From contig NC_010505.1 in NCBI RefSeq assembly GCF_000019725.1, forward strand, positions 2,545,001-2,609,000: 64,000 nucleotides of DNA. Direction: 5' to 3'. Of the stretch, positions 37,102-46,406 are shown piece after piece; position 1 is the stretch's first letter, and each line of letters starts with the position of its first letter. This DNA comes from Methylobacterium radiotolerans JCM 2831 (lineage in GTDB: Bacteria > Pseudomonadota > Alphaproteobacteria > Rhizobiales > Beijerinckiaceae). The notes below the pieces were generated by a model. That model did not search any database. It was not told the origin of the DNA and saw only the letters and a list, made by a program, of their open reading frames with translations. The position numbers were made by a program, and so were the translations under genes.

Positions 37102-38478
37102 TCACGCCTTCCCGCGCCGCGCCTTCTCGGCCTGCAGCGCCGCCCGCTTCTCCCTGGCCCAGCCCGGCTTCACCGCCTGCCGGCCCCGGGCCACCGCCAT
37201 GGCGTCCGCCGGCACGTCGTCGGTGATCACAGAGCCCGAGGCGACGTAGGCGCCCTCCCCCACCGAGACGGGGGCGACCAGGGCCGAGTTCGAGCCGATG
37301 AACGCGCCCGCGCCGATCGTCGTCCGGTGCTTGAGCACGCCGTCGTAATTGCAGGTGATCGTGCCGGCGCCGATATTGGCCTTGGCGCCGATCTCCGCGT
37401 CGCCGAGATAGGTGAGGTGCGCGGCCTTGGCGCCGGCCCCCATCCGGGCGTTCTTCAGCTCGACGAAATTGCCGAGCTCCGCGCCGGCCTCCAGCACGGC
37501 GTGGCCGCGCAGCCGCACGAACGGCCCGACCTTCACGCCCGCCTCCAGGCTGGTCTCGGTGAGATGCGCGAAGGCGCGCACGGTGCAGCCCTCCGCGACC
37601 CGCACGCCGGGGCCGAACACCACGTGGGGCTCCACGATCACGTCGCGCCCCAGCACCGTGTCGTGGCTGAGGAACACCGTCTCGGGCGCGATCAGCGTCG
37701 CGCCGCCCAGCATGGCGCTGCGGCGCAGCTGCGCCTGGATCGCGGCCTCCGCCACGCTGAGCTGCACCCGGTCGTTGACGCCCTGCGCCTCGGCCTCGTC
37801 CACCGGCACGACCGTGACGGGCAGCCCGTCGGCGACCGCCAGCGCCACCGCGTCGGGCAGGTAGTACTCGCCGGCGGCGTTGTCGTTGCCGATGCGGGCG
37901 AGCAGCGCCAGGGCGTGCCGTCCGGCGAGCGCCATCAGCCCGGCATTGCACAGGGTCACGGCCCGCTCGGCCGCGCTCGCGTCCTTCTCCTCGCGGATGG
38001 CGAGCACGCGGTCGCCCTCGGTCAGCACCCGTCCGTAGCCGGCGGGCGTCGCCGTCTCGAAGGCCAGCACGGCCACCGCGGCGCCGTCGGCCAGGGGCGC
38101 GCGGAGGCGCAGGAAGGTGTCGGCCGAGACGAGCGGCGTGTCGCCGAAGGCGATCACCACGTCGTCGTCCGGGTCGGCCAGGATCTCCCGGGCGGCCAGG
38201 ACCGCGTGGGCGGTGCCGAGGCGCTCGGCCTGCGGGAAGACCCGGGCGCCGGGGGCCGCCCGGGCGATCTCGGCGGCGACGTCGTCGCGGCCGGGCTCGG
38301 CCACCACGGCGATCCGGCCCGCGCCCGCCGCCTGCACGGCGGCCAGGACGTGGCCGAGCATGCTGCGGCCGGCGATCCGGTGCAGCACCTTCGGCAGGTC
38401 GGAGCGCATCCGCGTGCCCTTCCCGGCCGCGAGCACGATGGCGGTGAGGCTGCGCGAGGGCGTTCCGGTCGGGGTCAT
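37102..38478 (-). CDS. glmU: Bifunctional UDP-GlcNAc pyrophosphorylase / glucosamine-1-phosphate acetyltransferase
   Basis: A 458-residue enzyme for the last two steps to UDP-N-acetylglucosamine. The N-terminal uridyltransferase has LAAGKGTRMRSDLPKVLH; the C-terminal left-handed beta-helix acetyltransferase shows hexapeptide repeats (IGAKANIGAGTITCNYDG) and GAFIGSNSALVAPV. It is read after rpoN with a 75 bp gap and before glmS, so the UDP-GlcNAc genes are grouped. Confidence 0.96.
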   Translation of the reverse strand: MTPTGTPSRSLTAIVLAAGKGTRMRSDLPKVLHRIAGRSMLGHVLAAVQAAGAGRIAVVAEPGRDDVAAEIARAAPGARVFPQAERLGTAHAVLAAREILADPDDDVVIAFGDTPLVSADTFLRLRAPLADGAAVAVLAFETATPAGYGRVLTEGDRVLAIREEKDASAAERAVTLCNAGLMALAGRHALALLARIGNDNAAGEYYLPDAVALAVADGLPVTVVPVDEAEAQGVNDRVQLSVAEAAIQAQLRRSAMLGGATLIAPETVFLSHDTVLGRDVIVEPHVVFGPGVRVAEGCTVRAFAHLTETSLEAGVKVGPFVRLRGHAVLEAGAELGNFVELKNARMGAGAKAAHLTYLGDAEIGAKANIGAGTITCNYDGVLKHRTTIGAGAFIGSNSALVAPVSVGEGAYVASGSVITDDVPADAMAVARGRQAVKPGWAREKRAALQAEKARRGKA

Positions 38479-38553
38479 CGCAGGTCCAGGCGTCGATCGA
38501 AGGCCACGACGGATGGGCCGGACGGGCGCCCGGCGCAACCCCGTCCGGAGCGA

Positions 38554-40128
38554 TCAGCGCAGCGCCAGGGCGACGTGCTGGCTGGAGCCGTGGGCGAAAC
38601 GCTCCCGGCGGCGCTCGATCGAGCTCGGGATCCGCAGGGACTCGCGGTACTTCGCCACCGTGCGCCGGGCGATGTCGACGCCCTCCCCGCGCAGCTTCTG
38701 CACCAGCGCGTCGTCGGACAGCACGTCGTCCGGCGTCTCGCCGTCGACGAGCTGCTTGATGCGGTGGCGCACCGCCTCCGAGGAGTGGGCGGCGGCGCCG
38801 GCCGCCCCGGGGATCGCCGCGGTGAAGAAGTACTTCATCTCCAGGGTCCCCCGGCTCGTGCCGATGGCCTTGTTGGAGGTGACCCGCGAGACGGTCGATT
38901 CGTGCATGCCGATCGCCTCGGCCACGGTCTTGAGGTTCAGCGGCCGCAGGTGGGTGACGCCGTGGACGAAGAAACCGTCCTGCTGGCGGACGATCTCGGT
39001 GGCGACCTTCAGGATGGTGCGGGCACGCTGCTCCAGCGAGCGGGTCAGCCAGTTGGCGTTCTGCAGCGCCTCCGACAGGAACGCCTTGTCGCCCTCCGCG
39101 GCGGCGTTGCGCGAGACGCGGGCGTAGTAGCTCTGGTTCACCAGGACCCGGGGCAGCGCCTCGCTGTTCAGCTCGACCAGCCAGGAGCCGTCCGGCGCGG
39201 CGCGCACGAACACGTCCGGAACCAGGACCTCGACGGCGCTCGACCCGAAGGCCCGGCCCGGCTTCGGGTCCAGGCGCCGGATCTCGCCCAGCATGTCGAC
39301 GAGGTCCTCGTCGTCGACGCCGCAGAGGCGGCGCAGCGCGGCGAAGTCCCGCTTGGCCACGAGGTCCAGCCGCGAGACCAGCGCCTGCATCGCCGGGTCG
39401 AACCGGTCGCGCTCGCGCAGCTGGATCGCGAGGCACTCGGCGAGGTCGCGGGCCGCGATCCCGGGCGGGTCGAAGGTCTGGACCAGCGCCAGCATCCGGC
39501 CGACGAGGGCCGGGTCGGCGCCGAGGCGCTCGGCCACGCCCTCCACCGTCTCGCGCAGGTAGCCGGCCTCGTCGACGGCGTCGATCAGGAACCCGCCGAT
39601 CAGCCGCTCGGCCGGATCCCGGGTCGCGAGGTCGAGCTGGCCCGCGAGGTGCTCGCGCAGCGAGGTCTCGGCCGTCAGGGTCGCCTCGAAGTCGGGGGCC
39701 TCGGCGTCGAAGCTGCCGCCGGTGCTGCCGTAGGGCGGCGGCGTCAGCGAGAGCATGTCGCCCCCGCCCGCCTCGCGCGCCTGGACGGGGCTCTCGTCGG
39801 GGAAGACGTTGTCGAGGCGCGTGTCGAAGTCGCTCTCGATCTCGCCGCGGCTCGGGTTGAGGTCGGCCGAGAGCCACGATTCGGGCTCAGCCGCCTCGAA
39901 CCCGTCCGACCCCGCCTCGTCGGCGTGGCCGCCCGATTCGGCGGCATCGCCCGCGGCCGGCAGGTCCGGCTCGGCGCGCTCCAGCAGCGGGTTGCGCTCC
40001 AGCTCGGCCTCGACGTAGGCCGAGAGATCGAGGTGCGACAATTGCAGAAGCTTGATCGCCTGCAGGAGCTGCGGCGTCATCACCAGGGCCTGGCCCTGAC
40101 GCACTTCCAGCCGTTGCACCAAACTCAT
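38554..40128 (-). CDS. rpoN: RNA polymerase sigma-54 factor
   Basis: A 524-residue sigma-54. Region I starts SLVQRLEVRQGQALVMTPQL with the glutamine/leucine-rich activator-interacting helix; an acidic region II (about 50-125) follows; the core-binding and DNA-binding regions contain the helix-turn-helix HESTVSRVTSNKAIGTSRG; and the RpoN box ARRTVAKYRE lies near residue 495. It drives nitrogen and carbon-use genes with AAA+ activators. It is followed here by glmU and glmS in place of the usual hpf and PTS-Ntr genes. Confidence 0.96.
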   Translation of the reverse strand: MSLVQRLEVRQGQALVMTPQLLQAIKLLQLSHLDLSAYVEAELERNPLLERAEPDLPAAGDAAESGGHADEAGSDGFEAAEPESWLSADLNPSRGEIESDFDTRLDNVFPDESPVQAREAGGGDMLSLTPPPYGSTGGSFDAEAPDFEATLTAETSLREHLAGQLDLATRDPAERLIGGFLIDAVDEAGYLRETVEGVAERLGADPALVGRMLALVQTFDPPGIAARDLAECLAIQLRERDRFDPAMQALVSRLDLVAKRDFAALRRLCGVDDEDLVDMLGEIRRLDPKPGRAFGSSAVEVLVPDVFVRAAPDGSWLVELNSEALPRVLVNQSYYARVSRNAAAEGDKAFLSEALQNANWLTRSLEQRARTILKVATEIVRQQDGFFVHGVTHLRPLNLKTVAEAIGMHESTVSRVTSNKAIGTSRGTLEMKYFFTAAIPGAAGAAAHSSEAVRHRIKQLVDGETPDDVLSDDALVQKLRGEGVDIARRTVAKYRESLRIPSSIERRRERFAHGSSQHVALALR

Positions 40129-40554
40129 GCGAGGCCCCGATGCCCTTCCGGCGCGGTTCGCCAGCCGGAGCCACGCTGCTCACGGCATGGTTCTTGCTTG
40201 TTCCGTTGCGCTTTCTCTAGCCCGATCCGGCCCGCGCGTCAAAGCGCGACCGCGCACGCGGATGTTGGCAAGTGCACAGCGCTGACGCGCCCGTGGCGCG
40301 CCGGCCACATCCCGGTCTTCCACCCCGCAGTCTGAAGGCAGATCTTAAAGGAAGGTTTGCGCATTCGTCCGCGCGCGTTTGCCAAGACATCCGAAAATCG
40401 CCGGCATTGGTTTGTCTGGTTGCAGACGCTTCGTCCGCTAGATGCAATATCCGCTCGCTATTGCGTGTTGATCCGAGCATGGCTCGGGGGTGCGCCCCGG
40501 TTCCCGCACCCGAGCCGGAGCGCGGATGTCGATCTCTGCGTACGCGTCTGCCGA
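40129..40554. other. Divergent promoter region, rpoN / Crp-Fnr gene
   Basis: This 426 bp stretch contains an AT-richer part (about 40330-40470) that should hold promoters for both genes. An in-frame upstream extension of the Crp/Fnr gene has no conserved features. No RNA gene was recognised. Confidence 0.5.
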
Positions 40555-41274
40555 ATGCCGCATCAGAACCGCCTTCTGGCTGCCCTATCCGAGGCGGATG
40601 GCGCGCTGCTCCGGCCTCATCTCGAGGCGATCGACCTTCCTCTCGGCAAGGTGCTCGTCGAGCCGGCCGCCACGATACCGCACGCGGTCTTCATCGACAC
40701 CGGCCTGTGCTCCGTGGTGTCGACCATGGCCGAGGGCGGCCGCATCGAGATCGGACTGTTCGGACGCGACGGCATGGCTGCGCCGGCGCTGCTGCTCGGA
40801 ACCGACACGATCCCGTACCAGATCTTCATGCAGGTTGCCGGTCGCGGGCGCCGGATCTCCGTGTCGGCCCTGCGCGAAGCCCTGCGATCCAGCCCGTCGC
40901 TGCGCAACCTGCTGCTGCGCTACGTCCAGACCTTCCTGATCCAGGTTGCCCAGACCGCGATCGCCAACGCGGGCGCGCCCGCCGAGGAACGGCTCGCGCG
41001 TTGGCTCCTCATGTACCACGACCGGCAGGACGGCGACGATCTGTCGGTGACGCACGAGTTCCTGTCGATCATGCTCGGCGTACGCCGGCCGACGGTCACG
41101 GTCGCGATCCACACCCTCGAGGGCGCCGGCCTGATCCGGGCCCGGCGCGGCCGGATCCGGGTCCTGAGCCGCATGCGCCTGGAGGAGGCTGCCGGCCAGA
41201 CCTACGGCCCGGCCGAGGCCGAGTACGAGCGCCTGATCGGCCCGCTGCGGCGCCCTCAGAGCACGCTGGCCTAG
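40555..41274 (+). CDS. Crp/Fnr family transcriptional regulator
   Basis: A 239-residue regulator with an N-terminal cyclic-nucleotide-binding-like barrel (GKVLVEPAATIPHAVFIDTG) and a C-terminal winged helix containing LSIMLGVRRPTVTVAIHTLE. There is no N-terminal cysteine cluster, so it is not an Fnr-type iron-sulfur sensor; the ligand is unknown. The barrel resembles regulators described with phytochrome-like or stress functions in alphaproteobacteria, but no specific role is supported. ATG 40555 starts the usual MPHQNRLLAALSEADGALL stretch. Confidence 0.88.
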   Translation: MPHQNRLLAALSEADGALLRPHLEAIDLPLGKVLVEPAATIPHAVFIDTGLCSVVSTMAEGGRIEIGLFGRDGMAAPALLLGTDTIPYQIFMQVAGRGRRISVSALREALRSSPSLRNLLLRYVQTFLIQVAQTAIANAGAPAEERLARWLLMYHDRQDGDDLSVTHEFLSIMLGVRRPTVTVAIHTLEGAGLIRARRGRIRVLSRMRLEEAAGQTYGPAEAEYERLIGPLRRPQSTLA

Positions 41275-41855
41275 GGCGCTTCGGCCACCACGGCGCCGGC
41301 CGCGCGGCGTGCCGTCGACGTGCGGCCCGCGCATCGCGCTCAGGACGTCGTGGGCGAGGCGCTCGGCCGCGGCCCGGTCGGGCAGCCCGTTGCCCTCCCG
41401 ATCGGCGATCGGCGTGCCCCGCCGTCGGGATCGGAGCGCCATTCCCCTGTCGGAGCGGAGTCGGGGCCTGAGCAGGGTGTCGGACCGGCGCGGACCACGC
41501 CGGGCGGGGGGCCGGCCGCCGCGCACCCGCCGGGAGGAGCAGCGTGCGCGCGGGCGGCCGCGGCATCGTGCGCGCCGACGCCTGCGGGTCGGACCATGCC
41601 GACCCGATCCGACGTTCGCGCAGAGGATCCGGCGCTCCGAACGGCGTCCGCCGCCCCGGGGCCTATGTCCACACTCATACATTTTTTTCGAGGGCGGCCG
41701 GATCGCGGCCCGGAGAGCCGCGTTTCCTGCCCGGTCGCCGCGACGCGAGGGTCGGGCGTCCGGTCGCGCGAGGCCATGCCGGTGCCCACACACAGGTTAA
41801 CGACATCGCTCAGGTCGCGGCGCACGCTCGTCATCTGGCCGTGAGGTTCTGCGCC
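41275..41855. other. 580 bp stretch without an intact gene
   Basis: No frame gives a convincing protein. The minus strand at about 41316-41442 resembles a DUF6894 protein end. A run of seven T occurs near 41685-41692 without a clear stem before it. Confidence 0.5.
41316..41442 (-). pseudogene. Possible DUF6894 gene remnant
   Basis: In one minus-strand frame the stretch GTPIADREGNGLPDRAAAER, then LAHDVLSAM, resembles the DREG-x-x-LPD-x-x-AA core of DUF6894 proteins, such as the intact gene at 41856-42122. No start codon or family N-terminus is in frame. The match is short and could be chance. Confidence 0.3.
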
Positions 41856-42122
41856 GTGCGCTACTTCACCGATTTCACCGACGACCGCGGGCTGTCCCGC
41901 GACGAGGAGGGGCTGCCCTTCGCCGATTGCCACGCGGCGTGCCTGTCGGCGACCGAGGCCCTGGTCGAGGCCGCGCAGGACCGGCTCCGCGTCAGGGCGG
42001 ACCGGCCGGCCCCCGGCGATGCCGGCCTGGTGCTGGAGACGCGGGTCCGGGACGCGACCGGCAGCACGGTCTTCCGCGCCCGCCTCACCCTCGACCTGGA
42101 CTGGCAGGCCGCCGACGGCTGA
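41856..42122 (+). CDS. DUF6894-like small protein
   Basis: An 88-residue protein beginning VRYFTDFTDDRGLSRDEEGL, the pattern of short proteins common in methylobacteria and their relatives (RYFFD...DEEG). No known function. GTG 41856 has GTGAGG nine bases before it; GTG 41841 in the same frame would add five residues. The end abuts a convergent secreted-protein gene. Confidence 0.65.
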   Translation: MRYFTDFTDDRGLSRDEEGLPFADCHAACLSATEALVEAAQDRLRVRADRPAPGDAGLVLETRVRDATGSTVFRARLTLDLDWQAADG

Positions 42123-42131
42123 GCGCGGGCC

Positions 42132-42503
42132 CTACCAGCCGCAGTTCGGGATCGGCGGCTGCGCCTTGGCCATCGCCGACTTCTCGATCTGCACCATCGC
42201 GCCCCAGGCGTATTTCTGGGCGTGGGGCGTGACGTTGGCGAAGAGGCAGCCGAGCTGGAAGTGGGTCGCGCCCATCTCGCCCGCGAAGCCCATGCAGTCC
42301 AGGAAGGTCCAGGTCTTGGGTACCGGGGTCATGGACCGCCAGCGCGGCATCGCGACCGGCGAGCAGACCTTGATCGCACCGGTGCCGTCATCGGCGTTCA
42401 GCGCGTCGCCCGGGCTCTGCGCCGCGCCGGGCTGCACGGAGAGGCCGAGCAGGAGGGTCGCCGCGAGGGGGGCTCGGCAGGAGATCAAGGCGTGTCGGCT
42501 CAT
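42132..42503 (-). CDS. Small secreted protein of unknown function
   Basis: A 123-residue product with a signal peptide (cleavage near PGAAQS) and four cysteines in the mature part (VCSP, LDCMG, LGCLF, PNCGW) that could form two disulfides. It is aromatic- and methionine-rich. I do not recognise a family. It lies 4 bp after a small membrane-protein gene on the same strand. Confidence 0.65.
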   Translation of the reverse strand: MSRHALISCRAPLAATLLLGLSVQPGAAQSPGDALNADDGTGAIKVCSPVAMPRWRSMTPVPKTWTFLDCMGFAGEMGATHFQLGCLFANVTPHAQKYAWGAMVQIEKSAMAKAQPPIPNCGW

Positions 42504-42507
42504 CGGT

Positions 42508-42738
42508 TCAGCGCATCGTCCACCACAGGGCCGCGAGGATCGCGAAGCCGACGACGTTGTAGAGGATCGCCCAGATCCACACACCCAGGACGGCGCGGCT
42601 CGGCTGCCGTGGCCGCGACCGACCGAGCCGCAGGCGGTTCCGGTCCTCCGGGGTCGGCCAGATCGCCGCCCGGGGAGCCTTGAGGAGCCGCGTCAGCGCC
42701 TCCGGGAGGTGCGGGCCGGGCGGTGTCTCGCCGGTCAT
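42508..42738 (-). CDS. Small single-helix membrane protein
   Basis: A 76-residue protein with a basic, proline-rich N-terminal half and a C-terminal transmembrane helix (VLGVWIWAILYNVVGFAILA). Function unknown. It lies between the opgG-like gene and the secreted-protein gene, all on the minus strand, and might modulate the glucan pathway, though nothing in the sequence shows it. Confidence 0.6.
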   Translation of the reverse strand: MTGETPPGPHLPEALTRLLKAPRAAIWPTPEDRNRLRLGRSRPRQPSRAVLGVWIWAILYNVVGFAILAALWWTMR

Positions 42739-42829
42739 GGCGGTCTCCGATGCGACGATGGGCCGTTCCGAGGCGGGCGGGAGCCGGACCTGTTCGGGCG
42801 ACCGGCGGCCGGGCGCCGCCGCCCGCCGC

Positions 42830-44419
42830 TCACAGCACCGTGCCGGGTGCCTGCGGGTAGTACTGGTAGGCCCAGGTCTCGGAGAGCAGCCGGTCGCCCG
42901 ATCTCAGCTGCAGACGCATCTCCACCGGATCCGGTCCCTCGGCGTAGACCTTGAGGAAGACCCGCCAGGGGCTCGGCTTGCCGTAGGGCGCCCAGGTGGC
43001 GCCGACCTCCTCGACGCTGCCGCGCGACAGGGTGAGCGCGACCGTCGCCTTCTCGGGATCGAGGCCCGACAGGGCCGCGCCCTCGAATTCCAGGACGAAT
43101 TGCCGCACGAGGTTGGCGCGACCCGGCCGCCGGTCCGCATCCGCGAGCCACGCGGCCTTGGTGGCCCGGGTCGCGACGCACCGGGCGAGATCGGTGGCGA
43201 CCGGCTCCGCGACGGTCCAGCGCAGCCGGTAGGCGAAGCTGCGGTCGGACCCGGCCTTCGGCGCGTCGTCCGGCACCCAGAGGGCGACGATGTTGTCGTC
43301 GGTCTCCTGGTGGGTCGGGATCTCGACGAGCTGGACGCTGCCGCGGCCCCAGTCGCCCTGCGGCTCGACCCAGATGTCGGGCCGGTTCTCCTCGAAGCCG
43401 TCGTCGATGTAGGTCTCGTACGCGCGGTCGCGCTGGAGCAGGCCGAACCCCTTCGGCGACCGGTCCGCGAAGGCGCTGACGCTGAGGCGGGGCGGGTTGT
43501 TGAGCGGCCGCCAGATCAGCTCGCCGGACCCGGTCTGCATCAGCAGGCCGTCGGAATCGTGCACCTCGGGACGCCAGTCGCTCGCGAGGAAGCGGCTCAT
43601 GCCCTCCGAGTACCAGAGCATCGAGGTCAGGGGCGCCATGCCGAACCGCTCCACCGCCTCGCGCATGTAGACCGTGCAGGCGACGTCGATGACGACGTGC
43701 GGCTCCTTCCGGGCGACGAACCGGTAGGCGCCGGTCAGGCTCCGGCCCTCGAGGAGCGCCAGCACGGTCACGGCGCCGTCCGAGGCCGGGCTGACGTAGA
43801 AGCGGGTGAAGACCGGGAACTCCTCGGTCTTCCCGGGCCCGGGCGCCGTGTCGATCGCGATGCCCCGGGCCGAGGCGCCGTACTGGGCACCGTCCCCGGC
43901 GGCGCGGAAGTAGGACGCGCCCAGGAAGGCCAGCCAGTCGCCGTCGTCGCCCGGCTGGCCCGCGGGCGCCTTCTGGAACCGGAATCCCGCGAAGCCCGCC
44001 CCGTCCGGGACGTCCTTGGCCGGATTGCCGGGCGGGTAGGTGAAGAGGTCGTGGGCGTACAGCACCTCGCGGGCCTGCCCGCCCTCCAGGGCATAGACCT
44101 TCACGGGGTGACGGAAGAAGTTGCCGAGGTGGAAGAAGGTCACCGGGTAGGGGCTGTCGGCGAACAGGGCGTGGCCCGGCGGGTAGCGGATCTCCTGGAG
44201 CGGCCCGTAGGTCAGGGCGTCGAGGGCCGCCGAGGCGGGGGCCTCCGGCGGCGGCGCGTAGGGGCGGTCCCGCAGCGTCCGGGCGAGGTCCTTCAGCCGG
44301 TCGAGATCCATGGGCTCGGGCGGCGCCAGGCGCGGCCCGCCGCCGGCGGCCCGGGCGAGGCCGGGATACGGCGCGAGGGCGAGGAGCCCGATGGCGGTCA
44401 GGACGCGGCGCGTGATCAA
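42830..44419 (-). CDS. Periplasmic glucan biosynthesis protein, OpgG/OpgD (MdoG) family
   Basis: A 529-residue periplasmic protein of osmoregulated periplasmic glucan synthesis. After a signal sequence (VLTAIGLLALAPYPGLARAA) come family segments LTYGPLQEIRYPPGHALF, PLTSMLWYSEGMSRF, SDGLLMQTGSGELIWRPLNN and GFGLLQRDRAYETYIDD. It would act on the beta-glucan backbone. No ATG precedes the signal peptide in a fitting place; TTG 44419, after a GGGG tract, is taken as start. No opgH follows in the window. OpgG and OpgD cannot be separated by eye. Confidence 0.88.
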   Translation of the reverse strand: MITRRVLTAIGLLALAPYPGLARAAGGGPRLAPPEPMDLDRLKDLARTLRDRPYAPPPEAPASAALDALTYGPLQEIRYPPGHALFADSPYPVTFFHLGNFFRHPVKVYALEGGQAREVLYAHDLFTYPPGNPAKDVPDGAGFAGFRFQKAPAGQPGDDGDWLAFLGASYFRAAGDGAQYGASARGIAIDTAPGPGKTEEFPVFTRFYVSPASDGAVTVLALLEGRSLTGAYRFVARKEPHVVIDVACTVYMREAVERFGMAPLTSMLWYSEGMSRFLASDWRPEVHDSDGLLMQTGSGELIWRPLNNPPRLSVSAFADRSPKGFGLLQRDRAYETYIDDGFEENRPDIWVEPQGDWGRGSVQLVEIPTHQETDDNIVALWVPDDAPKAGSDRSFAYRLRWTVAEPVATDLARCVATRATKAAWLADADRRPGRANLVRQFVLEFEGAALSGLDPEKATVALTLSRGSVEEVGATWAPYGKPSPWRVFLKVYAEGPDPVEMRLQLRSGDRLLSETWAYQYYPQAPGTVL

Positions 44420-44507
44420 GCTGGAACCCCCCGATGCGGCCGGGCCTCGCGACCCGCGCCGCCCTCTAGCCACGCCGGCGCGGCGGCGCAATTTCCCGGC
44501 CCGCGGC

Positions 44508-45173
44508 TCAGCTCCGCGGACCGCAGCTGCCGGTGCTGCCGTCGGTCGTCCAGAGGTTGGCACCGCCTCCCGGCGGGCACTGCCCCGGCAGCGCCAGGGT
44601 GATCAGCTTCGCGAAGGTGCTGGCCTCGTCCTCGCCGTAGCCGATCTCCCCGACCATGCGCCCGGTCCTGTCGAACAGCGCCACGGTGGCGGAATGCTCC
44701 ATCGTGTAGTCGCCGTCCTTGGTCGGCACGCGCTTGTAGGCGACGTGGTAGGCGTCGGCCATGCGGGCGACCTGCTGCGGCGTGCCGACGAGGCCGCGGA
44801 TCCGCGGATCGAACGAGGCCAGGTACTCCCGCAGGGCGTCGGGCGTGTCGCGCTCCGGGTCGAGGGTGACGAAGACGACGTTGAGGCGGTCCGCGTCGCG
44901 GCCCATCCGGCCGAGGGCGGCCGACAGGGTCGCGAGCGTCGTCGGGCAGACATCCGGGCAGTGGGTGAAGCCGAAGAACAGGACGGACGGCTTGCCGCGG
45001 AGATCGGCCTCGGTCACCGGGCGGCCGTCGAGATCCGCCATCGTGAACGGCCCGCCGACCTTCCGGGGATGGCTGAACCGCGAGCCCTGCTGGAGGACGA
45101 TCGCCCCGGTGCCGGTGGCGACCACGGCGATGAGGGCGGCGGAGGCGATGAGGGCGAGAGGGCTCGGTGCCAT
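44508..45173 (-). CDS. SCO1/SenC family copper chaperone
   Basis: A 221-residue membrane-anchored thioredoxin-fold protein for copper delivery to cytochrome oxidase. An N-terminal anchor helix (about residues 6-26) precedes the domain. The copper site is CPDVC in GFTHCPDVCPTTLA and the histidine of YTMEHSATVALFD. It is followed by the opgG-like gene and divergent from an MBL-fold gene; no cytochrome oxidase genes are in the window. Confidence 0.92.
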   Translation of the reverse strand: MAPSPLALIASAALIAVVATGTGAIVLQQGSRFSHPRKVGGPFTMADLDGRPVTEADLRGKPSVLFFGFTHCPDVCPTTLATLSAALGRMGRDADRLNVVFVTLDPERDTPDALREYLASFDPRIRGLVGTPQQVARMADAYHVAYKRVPTKDGDYTMEHSATVALFDRTGRMVGEIGYGEDEASTFAKLITLALPGQCPPGGGANLWTTDGSTGSCGPRS

Positions 45174-45280
45174 GCTGTGACCTGCGACGGCGCGTCGAAG
45201 CGGACGGTATCGATGCGGCCAATATGGGGTCCGTGTCGACCGGCGTGAGGCCCGGCGCGCCGTGCGGGGCCGGGCACCGA

Positions 45281-45316
45281 GCCGGGAACAGCGCCGGGAA
45301 CGGCGCCAGGAACACG
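45281..45316. repeat. Short tandem repeat, three 12-bp units
   Basis: GCCGGGAACAGC, GCCGGGAACGGC and GCCAGGAACACG follow one another in the non-coding gap (45174-45469) between the SCO1 and MBL genes. No gene is seen in that gap. Confidence 0.5.
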
Positions 45317-45469
45317 CCCGGGCGAGGCCGGTTGGCCAGGATACGGGCGGTCGCGCCAATCGGCGCCGGGACGCCCGTGGCCGCGCCGGGATCGGTCGAT
45401 CCCGTCGGGCCCCGGCCGGGCCGCGCGCCCGACCGTCCCTTCCGCGACCGTGTACGGGAGCCGCCCCAG

Positions 45470-46372
45470 ATGGCCCAGCAGATCCCCGTCGACCCGCAGG
45501 CCCGGGCCGACGATCCCCGCCGCGACGCCGAGCGGGACGACGCGACCCACGCCATCGCCGACGACGTCGCCTACCAGCGCCACGTCCTGGTCAACGTCGT
45601 GTTCGTGGGGGCCCCCGGCGCGGGCGACCGGGGCTGGGTCCTGATCGATGCCGGCGTGATGGGCGCCAAGCGCGGGATCCAGGCCGCCGCCCGGGCCCGC
45701 TTCGGCGCAGGGGCCCGGCCGGCCGCGATCGTCCTGACCCACGGCCATTTCGACCATGTCGGCGTCCTGGAAGACCTCGCGGAGGAATGGGATGTCCCGG
45801 TCTACGCGCACGTCCTGGAGCGGCCCTATCTCGACGGCAGCGCCGCCTACCCGACGCCGGATCCGAGCGTCGGCGGCGGCCTCCTGGGCCGCCTGTCGCC
45901 GCTGTTCCCCACCCGCCCCGTCGACGTGTCCGGGCGGCTGCACCGCCTGCCGGAGGACGGTTCGGTGCCGCCCCTGCCCGGCTGGCGCTGGATCCACACG
46001 CCGGGCCACGCGCCCGGCCACGTCTCGCTCTGGCGCGAGTCCGACCGGACGCTGATCGCGGGCGACGCCTTCATCACCACGGCGCAGGAATCCGCCTACG
46101 CGGTCGCCACGCAGGCGCCGGAACTGCACGGGCCGCCGATGTACCTGACGATCGACTGGCCGGCGGCGCGCGCGTCGGTGCGGGCGCTCGCAGCGCTCGC
46201 CCCGGAGCGGGTCATCACCGGGCACGGCCGGCCGCTGCAGGGGCCCGAGATGCGCCGCGCCCTCGACGCCCTGGCGGAGGATTTCGACCGGGTCGCGGTC
46301 CCGGAGACGGGCCGGTTCGTGGAGCACCCGCTCGGGGCCGCCGACGGCTCCGCCTACCGGGCGCCGCGCTGA
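45470..46372 (+). CDS. MBL-fold metallohydrolase
   Basis: A 300-residue metallo-beta-lactamase-fold protein. The metal motif is THGHFDH (His91, His93, Asp95, His96), with further ligands in HTPGHAPGH, GDAFIT and TGHGRPL. The order fits the glyoxalase II/hydrolase branch and the substrate is not evident. No signal peptide. ATG 45470 has a GGGAG sequence about 10 bases upstream. Confidence 0.88.
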   Translation: MAQQIPVDPQARADDPRRDAERDDATHAIADDVAYQRHVLVNVVFVGAPGAGDRGWVLIDAGVMGAKRGIQAAARARFGAGARPAAIVLTHGHFDHVGVLEDLAEEWDVPVYAHVLERPYLDGSAAYPTPDPSVGGGLLGRLSPLFPTRPVDVSGRLHRLPEDGSVPPLPGWRWIHTPGHAPGHVSLWRESDRTLIAGDAFITTAQESAYAVATQAPELHGPPMYLTIDWPAARASVRALAALAPERVITGHGRPLQGPEMRRALDALAEDFDRVAVPETGRFVEHPLGAADGSAYRAPR

Positions 46373-46406
46373 CCCGCGCGACGCCGCGCGGGCGGCGTCC
46401 CACGCC

